Part shown: piece after piece, positions 46,963-54,978 of the stretch | Layout of the letters: each line of letters starts with the position of its first letter | Position numbering within the stretch: position 1 is the stretch's first letter | Assembly (NCBI RefSeq): GCF_010119245.1 | Contig: NZ_WNKG01000015.1 | Coordinates: 1 to 64,000 of the forward strand | Origin: Cyclobacterium salsum | GTDB lineage: Bacteria > Bacteroidota > Bacteroidia > Cytophagales > Cyclobacteriaceae | Reading direction: 5' to 3' | Length of the DNA stretch: 64,000 bases | Notes under the pieces: generated by a model | Database searches by the model: none | What the model was told of the DNA's origin: nothing | What the model saw: only the letters and a program-made list of their open reading frames with translations | Program-made: the position numbers and the translations under genes

Positions 46963-47865
46963 TTAGTTTTTACCAAAGGGTACGGTGAGTCCCAGCCAGG
47001 GAACAGCGATGATGGTATCCAAACCCGGAGCAAGGGGTAAAAATAATCCGTAATCCAGCCCGATTCGTTTGATGATTCTTCTTCCTCCTGCCGATATTAT
47101 TCCTATCGTTTCGCCTCCTGCTGCTATAAAGTAGTTTTCGGTCAAAAAGTAGCCGCGTGGACCGGTGCGGATCATTCCTGCTACCGACAGGGTAGGGGCA
47201 TTGGCTATGGAGCCTCCTGCAAAGGCCCAACCCAGTCCCACCGTAAGGTTCTTGTCTCTGGACCCGAATGTGGAAAGGCCATAGAGCATGCCAAAACCTC
47301 CATCATCCAGGCCGATAACCGTTCCTGCCAGAGCTCCTGCTCCCAGATTGATTTTATCTTTTACAACGGGAAAAGAAACTTTAGGAGTAATCCATACCGG
47401 GGTCTGTGCTCCGGCAAATAGGAAAAGTGGCACCACGCCACCTCCTATCGAAAAATTATCCGTAATGCCGGTGGCTACCTGATTGAAAAAGATCCACACA
47501 TTTTGATAGTAGGATTCCCCCTTTTTTAGTCCATATCCATTGGGAATCCAATAGTATCGCGTAGCCTGGGGATTAGCAAACCAGAATTGACCCTTTACCT
47601 GACTAAGCCTATCCAATCGGCGTATCTGAAGAATATCAGATCGTTGTAAGGTGATGGTTCCGAGCTGTTCGGTTTCCAGGACTATGCGGAACGCATCTTC
47701 GGACTGTATGCTACCTGAATATTCGTTTCCATCCCTTGTTTGAATCAGAACAAATTCTTTTACCTGTTCGGCTTGCTCCTCCTGGGCAATAACCGGCGGG
47801 TGAGAAAACACCAGGGTTAGAAATACAATCAACCCGAATTTCAATAGACCTTGCTCCATTTTCAT
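46963..47865 (-). CDS. Putative outer membrane beta-barrel protein, unknown function
   Basis: 300 residues with a signal peptide ending PPVIAQ. A short N-terminal Sm-like segment (LIQTRDGNEYSGSIQSEDAFRIVLET) is followed by alternating aromatic and glycine-rich strands typical of a barrel (NFSIGGGVVPLFLF, TVGLGWAFAGGSIANAPTLSVAG). The end, AVPWLGLTVPFGKN, lacks the usual terminal Phe. No family name was recognised. It reads in the same direction as metG, 96 bases upstream. Confidence 0.6.
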   Translation of the reverse strand: MKMEQGLLKFGLIVFLTLVFSHPPVIAQEEQAEQVKEFVLIQTRDGNEYSGSIQSEDAFRIVLETEQLGTITLQRSDILQIRRLDRLSQVKGQFWFANPQATRYYWIPNGYGLKKGESYYQNVWIFFNQVATGITDNFSIGGGVVPLFLFAGAQTPVWITPKVSFPVVKDKINLGAGALAGTVIGLDDGGFGMLYGLSTFGSRDKNLTVGLGWAFAGGSIANAPTLSVAGMIRTGPRGYFLTENYFIAAGGETIGIISAGGRRIIKRIGLDYGLFLPLAPGLDTIIAVPWLGLTVPFGKN

Positions 47866-48037
47866 AATCTGTCATAAAGTATCCCTATTCAGGATAGCGT
47901 GCAGGGAATCACAAAGTAACTTTTCTTGATTAATATACGGATTTTTCCGATCAAATTGCATCCGTCATCTTCCAAATTAAGAAGCAGCGAAAAGCATTCC
48001 CTATGGCTGAACGGCGGCAAGGGTTTATTCGGGTCAT

Positions 48038-49336
48038 TCAATCATCCACGGCTGCCCCAACCATTTGTTTGAATTTCCAGGCCGTCTGGTCGCCGGTGGG
48101 TCCCTGGGTCTGTTTCATAACGATCCCGATGATGTTTTCTTGAGGATCAGCAAAATATTGGGTGTTGAAATATCCCCCCCATACAAAGGTGCCAGGGCTT
48201 CCCAGGCCGCCTTTGGCCTGACCTCGTTCGGTCAATACACCGAAAGCCAGTCCATAATGCTGATCTGCACCCCCATATAAATCCAGGGTTTGGTCTGCCA
48301 TCATGCTGGCAATGGTGGTCCTGCTAAGAAATCGTTTTCCATTCAATTCTCCTCCGTTCAAATACATCTGTAGAAAAGTAGCATAATCTGTGGCCGTACT
48401 CGATAAGCCGGCTCCTCCTGAAAAAAAGCTTCTGGCTCCTTTTATGGGGTAATCTACCTCATAAAAAGTATTGGGGTAGTCTTCCCATTCTCCGTTTACT
48501 TTACGCTGTATGGCTACCAGCCGGTCAGATTTGGACGAGGGAAGGTAAAACCCGGTATCCTCCATCCCCAGCGGCTTGAACAGGCGCTGCTCCAAAAATG
48601 CCTCGAAGCTCATTCCGGACATGATTTCTATGAAATAGCCCAATACGTCTAATCCCATACTATAGGTGTATTTGGTCCCCGGATCATGGTGCAAGGGTAA
48701 TTCGGCCAATTTCATCACTACGTCTTTAATGGTTACGTTCTCGGTGGTAAAAAGATCCGTAGTACCGGCCTTTTGATACAGCATTTTCATCCGCTCATCT
48801 CCATCAATGACCCCATAGCCCAAGCCGGAGGTATGGGTAAGCAGGTGGCGGATGGTTATCTCTTTGTCTGCAGGGCGAGAAGTATGACTGGTGTCGGCAT
48901 ACCTGAAGTTGACTAAAACCTGCGGGTCTTTAAACTCCGGAATGTATTTGGAAATGGGATCGTCCAGTTGGAATTTCCCCTCTTCCCACAACATCATGAC
49001 CGCCGTAGAGGTAATGGCTTTGGTTTGCGATGCTATTCTAAAAATGGCATCTTTTTCAAGGGGTTTTCCGGATTCATTGGCTTGGCCATAGGCTTCGTGG
49101 AAGACTATTTTTCCATTCCGGGCAATCAATGCCACCGCCCCCGGGATGGTGTTTTCTTCCAGGGCTTGGTTAAACATCTCGTCTATTCTAGCCAATCGTT
49201 CTGGAGATATTCCCTGGCTTGAGGGTGAACCCGGCGTGAGGGGGGACGATTGCTGTAGCGAAGTGGTTTGGCAAGGGCTCTCTACCACCGTCAGGCAAAG
49301 AAAAAACAGAAAAAACGGAAGAATTATTTTTGACAT
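48038..49336 (-). CDS. Serine hydrolase, class C beta-lactamase family
   Basis: 432 residues from the ATG at 49336, which gives a good signal peptide (ILPFFLFFLCLTVVESPC). The beta-lactamase/penicillin-binding fold has SxxK as SQTK in IFRIASQTKAITS, the Tyr motif YSM in KYTYSMGLD, and the third motif region around GSPGTFVWGG. The same family includes esterases and D-aminopeptidases, so resistance cannot be assumed. A periplasmic or lipid-anchored location is predicted. No neighbouring gene indicates a substrate. Confidence 0.88.
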   Translation of the reverse strand: MSKIILPFFLFFLCLTVVESPCQTTSLQQSSPLTPGSPSSQGISPERLARIDEMFNQALEENTIPGAVALIARNGKIVFHEAYGQANESGKPLEKDAIFRIASQTKAITSTAVMMLWEEGKFQLDDPISKYIPEFKDPQVLVNFRYADTSHTSRPADKEITIRHLLTHTSGLGYGVIDGDERMKMLYQKAGTTDLFTTENVTIKDVVMKLAELPLHHDPGTKYTYSMGLDVLGYFIEIMSGMSFEAFLEQRLFKPLGMEDTGFYLPSSKSDRLVAIQRKVNGEWEDYPNTFYEVDYPIKGARSFFSGGAGLSSTATDYATFLQMYLNGGELNGKRFLSRTTIASMMADQTLDLYGGADQHYGLAFGVLTERGQAKGGLGSPGTFVWGGYFNTQYFADPQENIIGIVMKQTQGPTGDQTAWKFKQMVGAAVDD

Positions 49337-49445
49337 GGGGTAAGGGTTGAAATGGGATACAATTAAATTTAATTGAAAGTAACCAATTCTGGTAAAAAAT
49401 CCGTGTTTTCGAATATCATTTCCGGCTATATATTTCAAGGTTTAT

Positions 49446-49476
49446 TTTTCCAGCCCCCTAAATAACCTTATTTTTG
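49446..49476 (+). promoter_or_regulatory. Promoter of the CDF transporter gene
   Basis: TTTC at 49447-49450, an 18-base spacer and TATTTTTG at 49469-49476 fit the consensus with one mismatch. Transcription would start near 49482, shortly before the GTG at 49499. Confidence 0.55.
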
Positions 49477-49498
49477 AAACGCATCAGGGAATCAAAAA

Positions 49499-50509
49499 GT
49501 GGAAAAGGAAAAAAAGCATCTCATTATCTGGTCGGTGGTCATCAGCCTGGTATTGATGATCATTAAATTTTATGCATACTTCCAGACTGGCTCTAACGCC
49601 ATCCTGACGGATGCGATGGAGAGTATCGTCAATGTGGTCGCCTCCTGTTTTGCACTATATAGCATCTACCTCAGTGCCTTGCCAAAGGACAGTAACCATC
49701 CTTACGGACATGGGAAAATCGAGTTTTTTAGTGCGGGGATTGAAGGGACCTTAATAATTCTGGCGGGTATTTTTATCGTGTACCAGTCGGTATGGGCATT
49801 GATCTTCCCGCAGCAACTACTGGATTTGCCTTTGGGAATGGCTTTGGTGGGGTTCTCAGGACTTGTAAATGGCATCCTGGGGTACCTCTTGCAGAAAAAA
49901 GGAAAGGCATTGAATAGCATCACGCTGGAGGCAGATGGAAAACACCTTTCCACCGATGCGATATCCAGTTTTGTATTGATTTTTGGCATTGGCTTGATTT
50001 TCTTTACCGGTTGGACCGTATTGGATAGTTTGCTTTCCCTGGCTTTTGCCTTCTACATTATTTACAACGGCTATTTCCTAGTCCGCCGTTCAGTGGCAGG
50101 GCTGATGGATGAATCCAACCCCCAAGCCATTAGCAAGACCGTTCAGGTGCTCAACCGACACCGAAAAGCCAATTGGATCGATATTCACAACATGCGGGTG
50201 CAGCAGTATGGCGGGGACAGCCATATCGATCTGCACCTGACCCTGCCTTATTATTTTGATTTGGTCCGGGTTCACGATGAGGTCCATGAAGTAGAAGAAG
50301 TTTTGGAAAACAGCCTTCCGGGCTACATTGAGGTATTTGTCCACGCAGACCCCTGTTTACCAGCGTCTTGTTGCCATTATTGCCAGGTAAAAAACTGTGC
50401 GGTAAGGAAATATCCCAATAGCAAAAAGATTAAATGGACCGCAGAGAACATGTCAAAAAATCAAAAACACTATCACGAATTGAGTCACCTTTCTCCTATC
50501 AAGAATTAG
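49499..50509 (+). CDS. Cation diffusion facilitator metal transporter with Cys-rich C-terminus
   Basis: 336 residues starting at GTG. The CDF fold has about six membrane helices in residues ~8-205, with metal-site motifs LTDAMESIVNVVAS in TM2 and ADGKHLSTDAISS in TM5. The H-D pattern of Zn2+ carriers is replaced in TM2 by LTDAMES (D at the usual place). The C-terminal cytoplasmic domain (KANWIDIHNMRVQQYGGDSHIDLHLTLP) is followed by HADPCLPASCCHYCQVKNC, five cysteines in about 15 residues, which may sense or bind metal. It exports divalent cations from the cytoplasm, using H+. Confidence 0.88.
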   Translation: MEKEKKHLIIWSVVISLVLMIIKFYAYFQTGSNAILTDAMESIVNVVASCFALYSIYLSALPKDSNHPYGHGKIEFFSAGIEGTLIILAGIFIVYQSVWALIFPQQLLDLPLGMALVGFSGLVNGILGYLLQKKGKALNSITLEADGKHLSTDAISSFVLIFGIGLIFFTGWTVLDSLLSLAFAFYIIYNGYFLVRRSVAGLMDESNPQAISKTVQVLNRHRKANWIDIHNMRVQQYGGDSHIDLHLTLPYYFDLVRVHDEVHEVEEVLENSLPGYIEVFVHADPCLPASCCHYCQVKNCAVRKYPNSKKIKWTAENMSKNQKHYHELSHLSPIKN

Positions 50510-50745
50510 TTGGCCATAAATTTTAAAAAAATTTAAATAGCAAAAAAAGGCAGAAAAATTAGGGGTTTTTCAAAATAAATAACAATAATTGTCGTTTGTA
50601 CGACCTTTTGTGTGAATCACTTGTTATTTTCACAAGTTATTTCCTGGTGATTGTTAAGGAAAAAATAAATTTGTACATATAAAATTTTGTTTTGTAGGCC
50701 TAAATTTGTAACTTAATTTCGTTGTTTTATTTAAAGATCAGAGCT
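50510..50745. other. AT-rich intergenic region with tandem -7-like elements
   Basis: No gene seen. TAAATTTG occurs twice, at 50666-50673 and 50701-50708; both match the -7 consensus, though neither has a TTTG at the expected distance. The second lies about 37 bases before the small ORF at 50746. A short hairpin ACTTGT/ACAAGT is present near 50620. Confidence 0.45.
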
Positions 50746-50826
50746 ATGAAAGATAAACAATTTACCGTACTTATAATGGTGTCCGCTATAATATGGTTGT
50801 TGATAATCGGATTTATCATCATTTAA
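50746..50826 (+). CDS. 26-residue single-helix membrane peptide
   Basis: ATG at 50746 to TAA at 50824-50826 encodes MKDKQFTVLIMV... ending in GFIII: a short charged start and one hydrophobic helix of about 20 residues with a central Trp. AAAGATCAGAG precedes the ATG. A consensus -7 element lies at 50701-50708 and a terminator at 50905-50933, so this looks like a complete transcription unit of about 220 bases. The transcript could instead act as a small RNA. No family was recognised. Confidence 0.5.
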   Translation: MKDKQFTVLIMVSAIIWLLIIGFIII

Positions 50827-50904
50827 CAAAAATACCTGTCTTTTTTCCTACCTATTTTTATTTCATCTTACAACCTACATCAGAAATCCCTGATGTGCGT
50901 TTTC

Positions 50905-50933
50905 AAAAGGGGCTCCTGTCGAGTCCCTTTTTT
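50905..50933 (+). terminator. Terminator of the small-peptide unit
   Basis: AAAAGGGGCTC, loop CTGTC, GAGTCCCTTTT with one G-T pair, then TT. It ends about 80 bases after the small ORF. Confidence 0.8.
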
Positions 50934-51091
50934 GCGTGGGTGGCCGGAAGGAGCGGTGCTTTTAGAGAATTAACCGGATGAGACTACTTTTTCTCGCAGC
51001 CGCCAAGGATTTGCAGTGGCTGCAATATGTGCTCAATATGCTCTAAAAATAATCCCAACGAAAAGGAAAATTCAAGATGCCAATTAGGCTA

Positions 51092-51154
51092 CTATCGCCT
51101 CCCGGTGCGCTCGCTGAGCTCTTGGCGTGAAACCCTTTCCTCCAAATACCTTTC
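51092..51154 (+). repeat. Dispersed repeat, copy C (diverged)
   Basis: The segment with CTCGCTGAGCTCTTGGCGTGAAACCC shares the core TTGGCGTGAAACCC and flanks with the copies at 51198 and 53052 but is more diverged at its start. The region just upstream (about 50985-51030) with CTCGCAGCCGCCAAGG may be another relic. No gene is encoded. Confidence 0.6.
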
Positions 51155-51197
51155 CCCTCCGGAGTCAAAATATCACGATGCTGTGTAATCACGTATC

Positions 51198-51270
51198 GCA
51201 TCCCGCTGCGTTCGCTGCGCCTTCGCTGCGGTCTTGGTGTGAAACCCTTGCCTAAAATACTTTTCCTTAA
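51198..51270 (+). repeat. Dispersed repeat, copy A
   Basis: About 73 bases starting GCATCCCGCTGCGTTCG and ending in CCTTGCCTAAAATA plus a T-rich tail. It matches copy B at 53052-53122 at nearly every position, with a few substitutions and one gap in the middle. The core GGTCTTGG[T/C]GTGAAACCC resembles non-coding repeats scattered between genes in many Bacteroidota. Confidence 0.75.
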
Positions 51271-51411
51271 ATAAACCAAATCCAGGGAATCGATTTTCAC
51301 TACCAAAATAACCAATAGGTATCGTTACCAAATAGCAATAGGGGCAGTCTGATATCAAAAAAAAATACCCGTTCACCCTAGATTCCTTATCCGAAATCCT
51401 TAATTTGATCA

Positions 51412-51730
51412 CTGAAAGCAGGAGGAGGGATATTGCATATAGTACCTATGAAAGTGATTATACAGGGAAATATTCCTTAATCATTGGGTTTTCTGTAACG
51501 ACATTGGACAATATTCTTGATGGTTTTGTAGGATAGGAAATTTCCGTTGGGAAAGCGAAAAAATATATCTCACAAGGAAAAATGCCCCAAGCAATAATAA
51601 AAACGTGGACAGAAATATGGCAAGATACTGAACTTATAAGAGCTTACCGTGCAGATGTAACTGTTCACAAAAAAAATACTTTGACGGAGACAATGCAGAA
51701 GTAGAAACCTATATTTCTATTTCTGAATAA
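51412..51730 (+). pseudogene. Remnant of an AraC-type regulator, GyrI-like effector-binding domain
   Basis: Translation from about 51420 gives IAYSTYESDYTGKYSLIIGFSV, then TTLDNILDGFVG, which follows the GyrI-like effector domain that ends many AraC regulators. An in-frame TAG lies at 51534-51536. The frame goes on with GKMPQAIIKTWTEIWQDTE and AYRADVTVHKK, then shifts by one base in a run of eight A (51669-51676), after which YFDGDNAEVETYISISE completes the domain. No HTH part is present upstream. The gene is dead by truncation, a stop and a frameshift. Confidence 0.7.
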
Positions 51731-51749
51731 TAACAAACACAGAGAGAAA

Positions 51750-52111
51750 TTGACATTACAACAATTACAACGCGTTACATTAGAAAGTCAGGGAATACTT
51801 CAAACATCGCCATTCGGAATGGCTATTTTTGTTTACCCATCTTATTTGACGATACATTTATAGGCAGAATGGACTGCAAAGCTCATCGAAAAGAAAAACA
51901 ATTTGAGATAATACATCTGCACATTGAAAATCAAAATATAGACGTTGAAATATGGGCAAAATCTTTTGCAGAATTATTAAGACAGTTCGCAACTTTTAAC
52001 GGTTGTGAATCTTTGAAACTGACACAAGTAAGTCCATCAAAATTAACCGACACATTAAAAAGAGAATTAAAAAATGATTCAGAACCAACCCATAATAGCC
52101 AATATAGGTAA
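51750..52111 (+). pseudogene. Internally deleted ycaQ-like gene (winged-helix DNA glycosylase family)
   Basis: From TTG 51750 the frame reads TLQQLQRVTLESQGILQTSPFG, the N-terminal signature of the YcaQ/HTH_42 family. At about 51818 it joins, in another frame, to FCLPILFDDTFIGRMDCKAHRKE and IIHLHIENQNIDVEIW, the C-terminal part of the same family. Roughly 270 residues between them are missing, and the join is out of frame. The tail continues open to 52111. YcaQ enzymes unhook DNA crosslinks; this copy cannot be functional. It starts 20 bases after the AraC remnant. Confidence 0.7.
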
Positions 52112-52212
52112 GCGTGGGGAATAGTGGTTGCATTGAGCATCCCGTCCTTCGTTTCAGCGTTTTCCTCGGCGGATAGGGATGAGCTTCGAAAACCATGCCT
52201 ACCGATATTGGC
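52098..52212. repeat. Long imperfect palindrome, left boundary of a possible cassette
   Basis: GCCAATATAGGTAAGCGTGG at 52098 pairs with the reverse complement of the segment ending GCCTACCGATATTGGC at 52212; about 17 of 20 outer positions match, and weaker pairing (GAGCATCCC with GGGATGAGC) continues inward. The span of 115 bases with imperfect arms recalls attC-type recombination sites. It overlaps the end of the ycaQ remnant. Confidence 0.55.
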
Positions 52213-52416
52213 AAACCGCTAGCGGTCAGTTTTAAAAACCTAAATTATTAAGTAATCACAAATTTTAAGTAACCATATGATTAATTTTTGCATCTTGATG
52301 ATATTAGTTTTTGACAGAGTTAACAAAAACTGTACGAAACAACCATAGATCAGAGCATTTATCTACTTTGACAAAAGTGTTTTTATAGATAGCAACAAAT
52401 TACTAATCAAATAAAA

Positions 52417-52848
52417 ATGAGACATAGTTTAAAAATAAAGAATTTCATCTTCGCACTAATAATTCTGAGTTTTATGAGTTGTGACAAGGATGAAGAACTT
52501 CCTTTATCTGAATTAAAAGGTGTTTATACTGGAACTTTTACGGTCGAATACTCCGAAGACCCCATTTTCTATGACCAAATGGAGCTTTCGAATGAAGTAA
52601 CCATCGAATTTGAAAATGGAGATTTTACGTGTTCAAGTGGAGAAAACCATATTCCGGCAGGAGGTAGTGGAAAATTTCAAATAGACGGTAATAAAATTAA
52701 CTTTAATGATGAGAAGGGATGGTATGGTGATTTCGACGGAAACTTAATTCTCGATGGAGATTATGAAATTCAAGAAAGAAAATCAGCTATCACAATTTCA
52801 GCAAATAAAGGAATTGGATTTTATGAATATCGACTAATAAAACAATAA
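52417..52848 (+). CDS. AT-rich small lipoprotein gene in a possible mobile cassette
   Basis: 143 residues with a lipoprotein signal (FIFALIILSFMSC, then DKDEE). The mature part is a small beta-rich domain (LKGVYTGTFTVEYSEDP, GKFQIDGNKINFNDEKGWYGDFDGNLILDGDYEI), in the style of lipocalin-like surface proteins. No named family was recognised. Base composition is clearly more AT-rich than the surrounding genes. Its stop lies 8 bases before a long palindrome, and another palindrome lies 200 bases upstream, as in single-gene cassettes. Horizontal transfer is likely. Confidence 0.65.
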   Translation: MRHSLKIKNFIFALIILSFMSCDKDEELPLSELKGVYTGTFTVEYSEDPIFYDQMELSNEVTIEFENGDFTCSSGENHIPAGGSGKFQIDGNKINFNDEKGWYGDFDGNLILDGDYEIQERKSAITISANKGIGFYEYRLIKQ

Positions 52849-52855
52849 AAACGAA

Positions 52856-52987
52856 CCGCTAACATTGTGCGAGTTTTAGCCCGGTTATGGCGTTAAATTC
52901 GTGTATTTCATAACGCTAGGTATTTTGTGTTTAAATGAAAAATCAAAGTACGTATCCGGGCCGCAAACGTGCACTTAACCGTTATGC
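52856..52987. repeat. Long imperfect palindrome, right boundary of a possible cassette
   Basis: CGCTAACATTGTGCGAGTTTTAGCCCGG at the left pairs with the reverse complement of CCGGGCCGCAAACGTGCAC (52956-52974) with few mismatches, and a perfect nested stem GCGTTA/TAACGC lies at 52890-52916. ACCGCTA occurs at the start and also next to the left palindrome (52214-52220). The form, imperfect arms with a central loop right after a gene, is attC-like, though the strict GTTRRRY ends were not found. Confidence 0.5.
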
Positions 52988-53051
52988 CTCAGCCTATGAA
53001 GGCACGACCAAAAATGAAATGATACATTTCGATGACCTAAACTACGGGTTT

Positions 53052-53122
53052 GCATCCCGCTGCGTTCGCCGCACTTCGTGGCGGTCTTGGCGTGAAACCC
53101 TTGCCTAAAATAATTTTCGTTA
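53052..53122 (+). repeat. Dispersed repeat, copy B
   Basis: Near-identical to copy A at 51198-51270. It lies just upstream of the cyclase gene and downstream of the palindrome, so the accessory patch is bordered on both sides by copies of the repeat. Confidence 0.75.
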
Positions 53123-53140
53123 ATAGAAGAAAATGACCAA

Positions 53141-53842
53141 ATGACAGAAATAATTGACCTGAGTCAAGAAATATATTCCGGAATGCCGGTGTTTAATGGA
53201 TTACCGGAAGTTCAGATTAGCATCCATGCGACACATGAGCAGTGGGACAAAATTCCCTATCCGACAACGACTACACCAAGTGTTTACAAGTTGGAATTGG
53301 GCGAGCATACCGGGACGCACGTAGATGCGTTAAACCATATGGGAAGACCGTTTGTGGGGCAATCCATTGATACCATGCCGCTATCCATGTTTTATACAGA
53401 GGGTATTTGCTTGGACTTTTCACATAAAAACCTGAAAGCGCTCATTGAACCTGCCGAAATAGAAGAGGCTTGTGAGAAAGCAAATATTGAAATTAGAAAA
53501 GGAGATACCGTTTTGTTGTACACAGACCATCATAGGAAGCACTATGGCACAGCGAATTGGAAGAATGGTCCCGGCATTTCTACAGCGACAGCGCGTTTGT
53601 TGGGAGAAACGGAAATTGCTGCATTTGGCGTAGAGACCATGTCGCCTGGAGTTCCCAACGTTTCCAACAAAGAAGTCCATCATATCTGTGGGGAGTTGGG
53701 ATTTACCCATTACGAAAACATGGTTAATCTTTACCAATTGGTTGATAGAGGACGTTTTCGTTTTATTGCACTACCCCTCAAAATCAGAGGAGGGACCGGC
53801 TCGCCGGTTAGAGCAGTTGCTGTATTTGAAGGTAATGGCTAA
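53141..53842 (+). CDS. Cyclase family protein (kynurenine formamidase-like hydrolase)
   Basis: 233 residues, cytoplasmic. The family motif for metal binding, HTGTHVDALNHM, is at residues ~56-67. MTEIIDLSQEIYSGMPVFNGLP is the usual opening and FIALPLKIRGGTGSPVRAVAVFE the usual end (the family has LPLKI...GSPxRxxA). Members hydrolyse amides or lactones such as N-formylkynurenine. No kynurenine or tryptophan genes are near, so the substrate is open. It begins 20 bases after dispersed repeat copy B. Confidence 0.9.
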   Translation: MTEIIDLSQEIYSGMPVFNGLPEVQISIHATHEQWDKIPYPTTTTPSVYKLELGEHTGTHVDALNHMGRPFVGQSIDTMPLSMFYTEGICLDFSHKNLKALIEPAEIEEACEKANIEIRKGDTVLLYTDHHRKHYGTANWKNGPGISTATARLLGETEIAAFGVETMSPGVPNVSNKEVHHICGELGFTHYENMVNLYQLVDRGRFRFIALPLKIRGGTGSPVRAVAVFEGNG

Positions 53843-54058
53843 TGGAAAAACCGTTCCGGGCAGGCGGATAGGCAAGTCGTTTTTGAGAAGGGTACTTATT
53901 TGGAATACATGATATGTCTTATGATCCCTGAAATCGGATAAACGAAATAGGAGCAATTGTGAGGGGTTTATGCGCCTGATTCAGCTTGTGAATGATGGAT
54001 CACCTGTTGCACCATACACCCATCTCTATACGTATAAACATTCGTAAATTTAGACAAA

Positions 54059-54481
54059 ATGGAGAATTACTTGGATGCCATGCCTGAAGCGGCAAAGAGG
54101 TTTTATCAGAACTTTCACGGCAAAGGTAAGGTAGTAATGCTGAACCTGTTACGGTTTCGCCCGGTAGCGGACTATTCCGGTCTGGATCCCTTGAAACCCG
54201 AAACGGAAATCAGTGGAGAGGAAGCTTTCCAACGGTATATAAAATGCATCCTCCCGGAATTAGAAAAAGCGGGAAGCCGCATCCAGTACTACGGAAAAGG
54301 TAACGATTTCCTGATTGGACCGGAAGCGGAAAAGTGGGATGCGGTCGTCTTAGTAGAATACCTGTCGGTAGATAAGTTTATGGAATTTGCCCAAAGCAAG
54401 GCGTTTTTGGAGAACGCAGGGCATAGGACCGCAGCATTGGAAGATTCCAGGTTATTGCCTACCGCTGAAATAAACGAATAG
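54059..54481 (+). CDS. DUF1330 family protein
   Basis: 140 residues, soluble, with the ferredoxin-like dimeric alpha/beta-barrel pattern of DUF1330: KGKVVMLNLLRFRP near the start, EEAFQRYIKCILPELEKAGSRIQYYGKG, and DAVVLVEYLSVDKFMEFAQSKAFLENAGHRTAALEDSRLLP. The function of the family is not established. TAAATTTA at about 54042-54049 is one base off a -7 element. The gene stands alone, between the cyclase and the sigma factor. Confidence 0.85.
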   Translation: MENYLDAMPEAAKRFYQNFHGKGKVVMLNLLRFRPVADYSGLDPLKPETEISGEEAFQRYIKCILPELEKAGSRIQYYGKGNDFLIGPEAEKWDAVVLVEYLSVDKFMEFAQSKAFLENAGHRTAALEDSRLLPTAEINE

Positions 54482-54978
54482 TAGAAATGGTGGAATTGGC
54501 AGATAAAGAACAAAAACTGAAGCAGTTAAGGTGAAAAAAAGACTCCAAGACGCTTGCAAATGGCATTTTCGTCAATAGTCACTTGCCAATTTAACCGATC
54601 CGGCTACTGTTGATGAATTCTGGATGATAGGATATTTGTTAATTTATGGTATACGGTCTTCAAATCACCCGGAATAAACAAAAAGATAAAGATCATACTA
54701 TTTTTTAAAAAAGAATCCGGCAGGGTGTAATTTTTTTTGACTTTGGCCACTAACTAAAGAAAAGATCCAAATCATGAAGAAAACACCCTCAGAGAATTAT
54801 TTGATTTCCTTTCTGGCTTTCAGGTCAGATTACAAGGTGAAACGCCCTTTAAAAGGTAAAAAACATGCGTTTCTGCTGGCAAATTTTCAGTCAATTTCTG
54901 GCTATGTCCAACCATTGTGCCCACCATGGGGCCATTCGGGATGGAAGAAGGAATGGATAGGATGCTAAAATTATCCAG
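54482..54978. other. Intergenic region before the sigma factor gene
   Basis: 497 bases with no recognised gene. A 64-codon frame at 54774-54968 has no family resemblance and is probably leader sequence of the sigma factor message. A short frame at 54487 contains a tRNA-like D-arm by chance. No terminator or full promoter was recognised. Confidence 0.4.

Noticed and set aside
51043-51412. Minus-strand frames of 79-90 codons across the dispersed repeats
   Set aside because: They translate repeat DNA and intergenic sequence only; copies of the repeat elsewhere do not keep the frame.
51092-53122. CRISPR array suggested by repeated segments
   Set aside because: Three diverged copies spaced irregularly by up to 1.8 kb, with genes between; no regular spacers and no cas genes.
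50934-53140. Insertion sequence or transposon as the cause of the accessory patch
   Set aside because: No transposase fragment and no terminal inverted repeats with target duplications were found; only repeats, palindromes and decayed genes.
54487-54535. tRNA-Leu-like D-arm (GGTGGAATTGGCAG)
   Set aside because: No acceptor stem, no T-arm with GTTCRA and no CCA-like end follow; a chance match.
54774-54968. 64-codon plus-strand frame before the sigma gene
   Set aside because: No signal, domain or promoter support and an odd Cys/Trp/Pro-rich end; more likely the leader of the sigma message.
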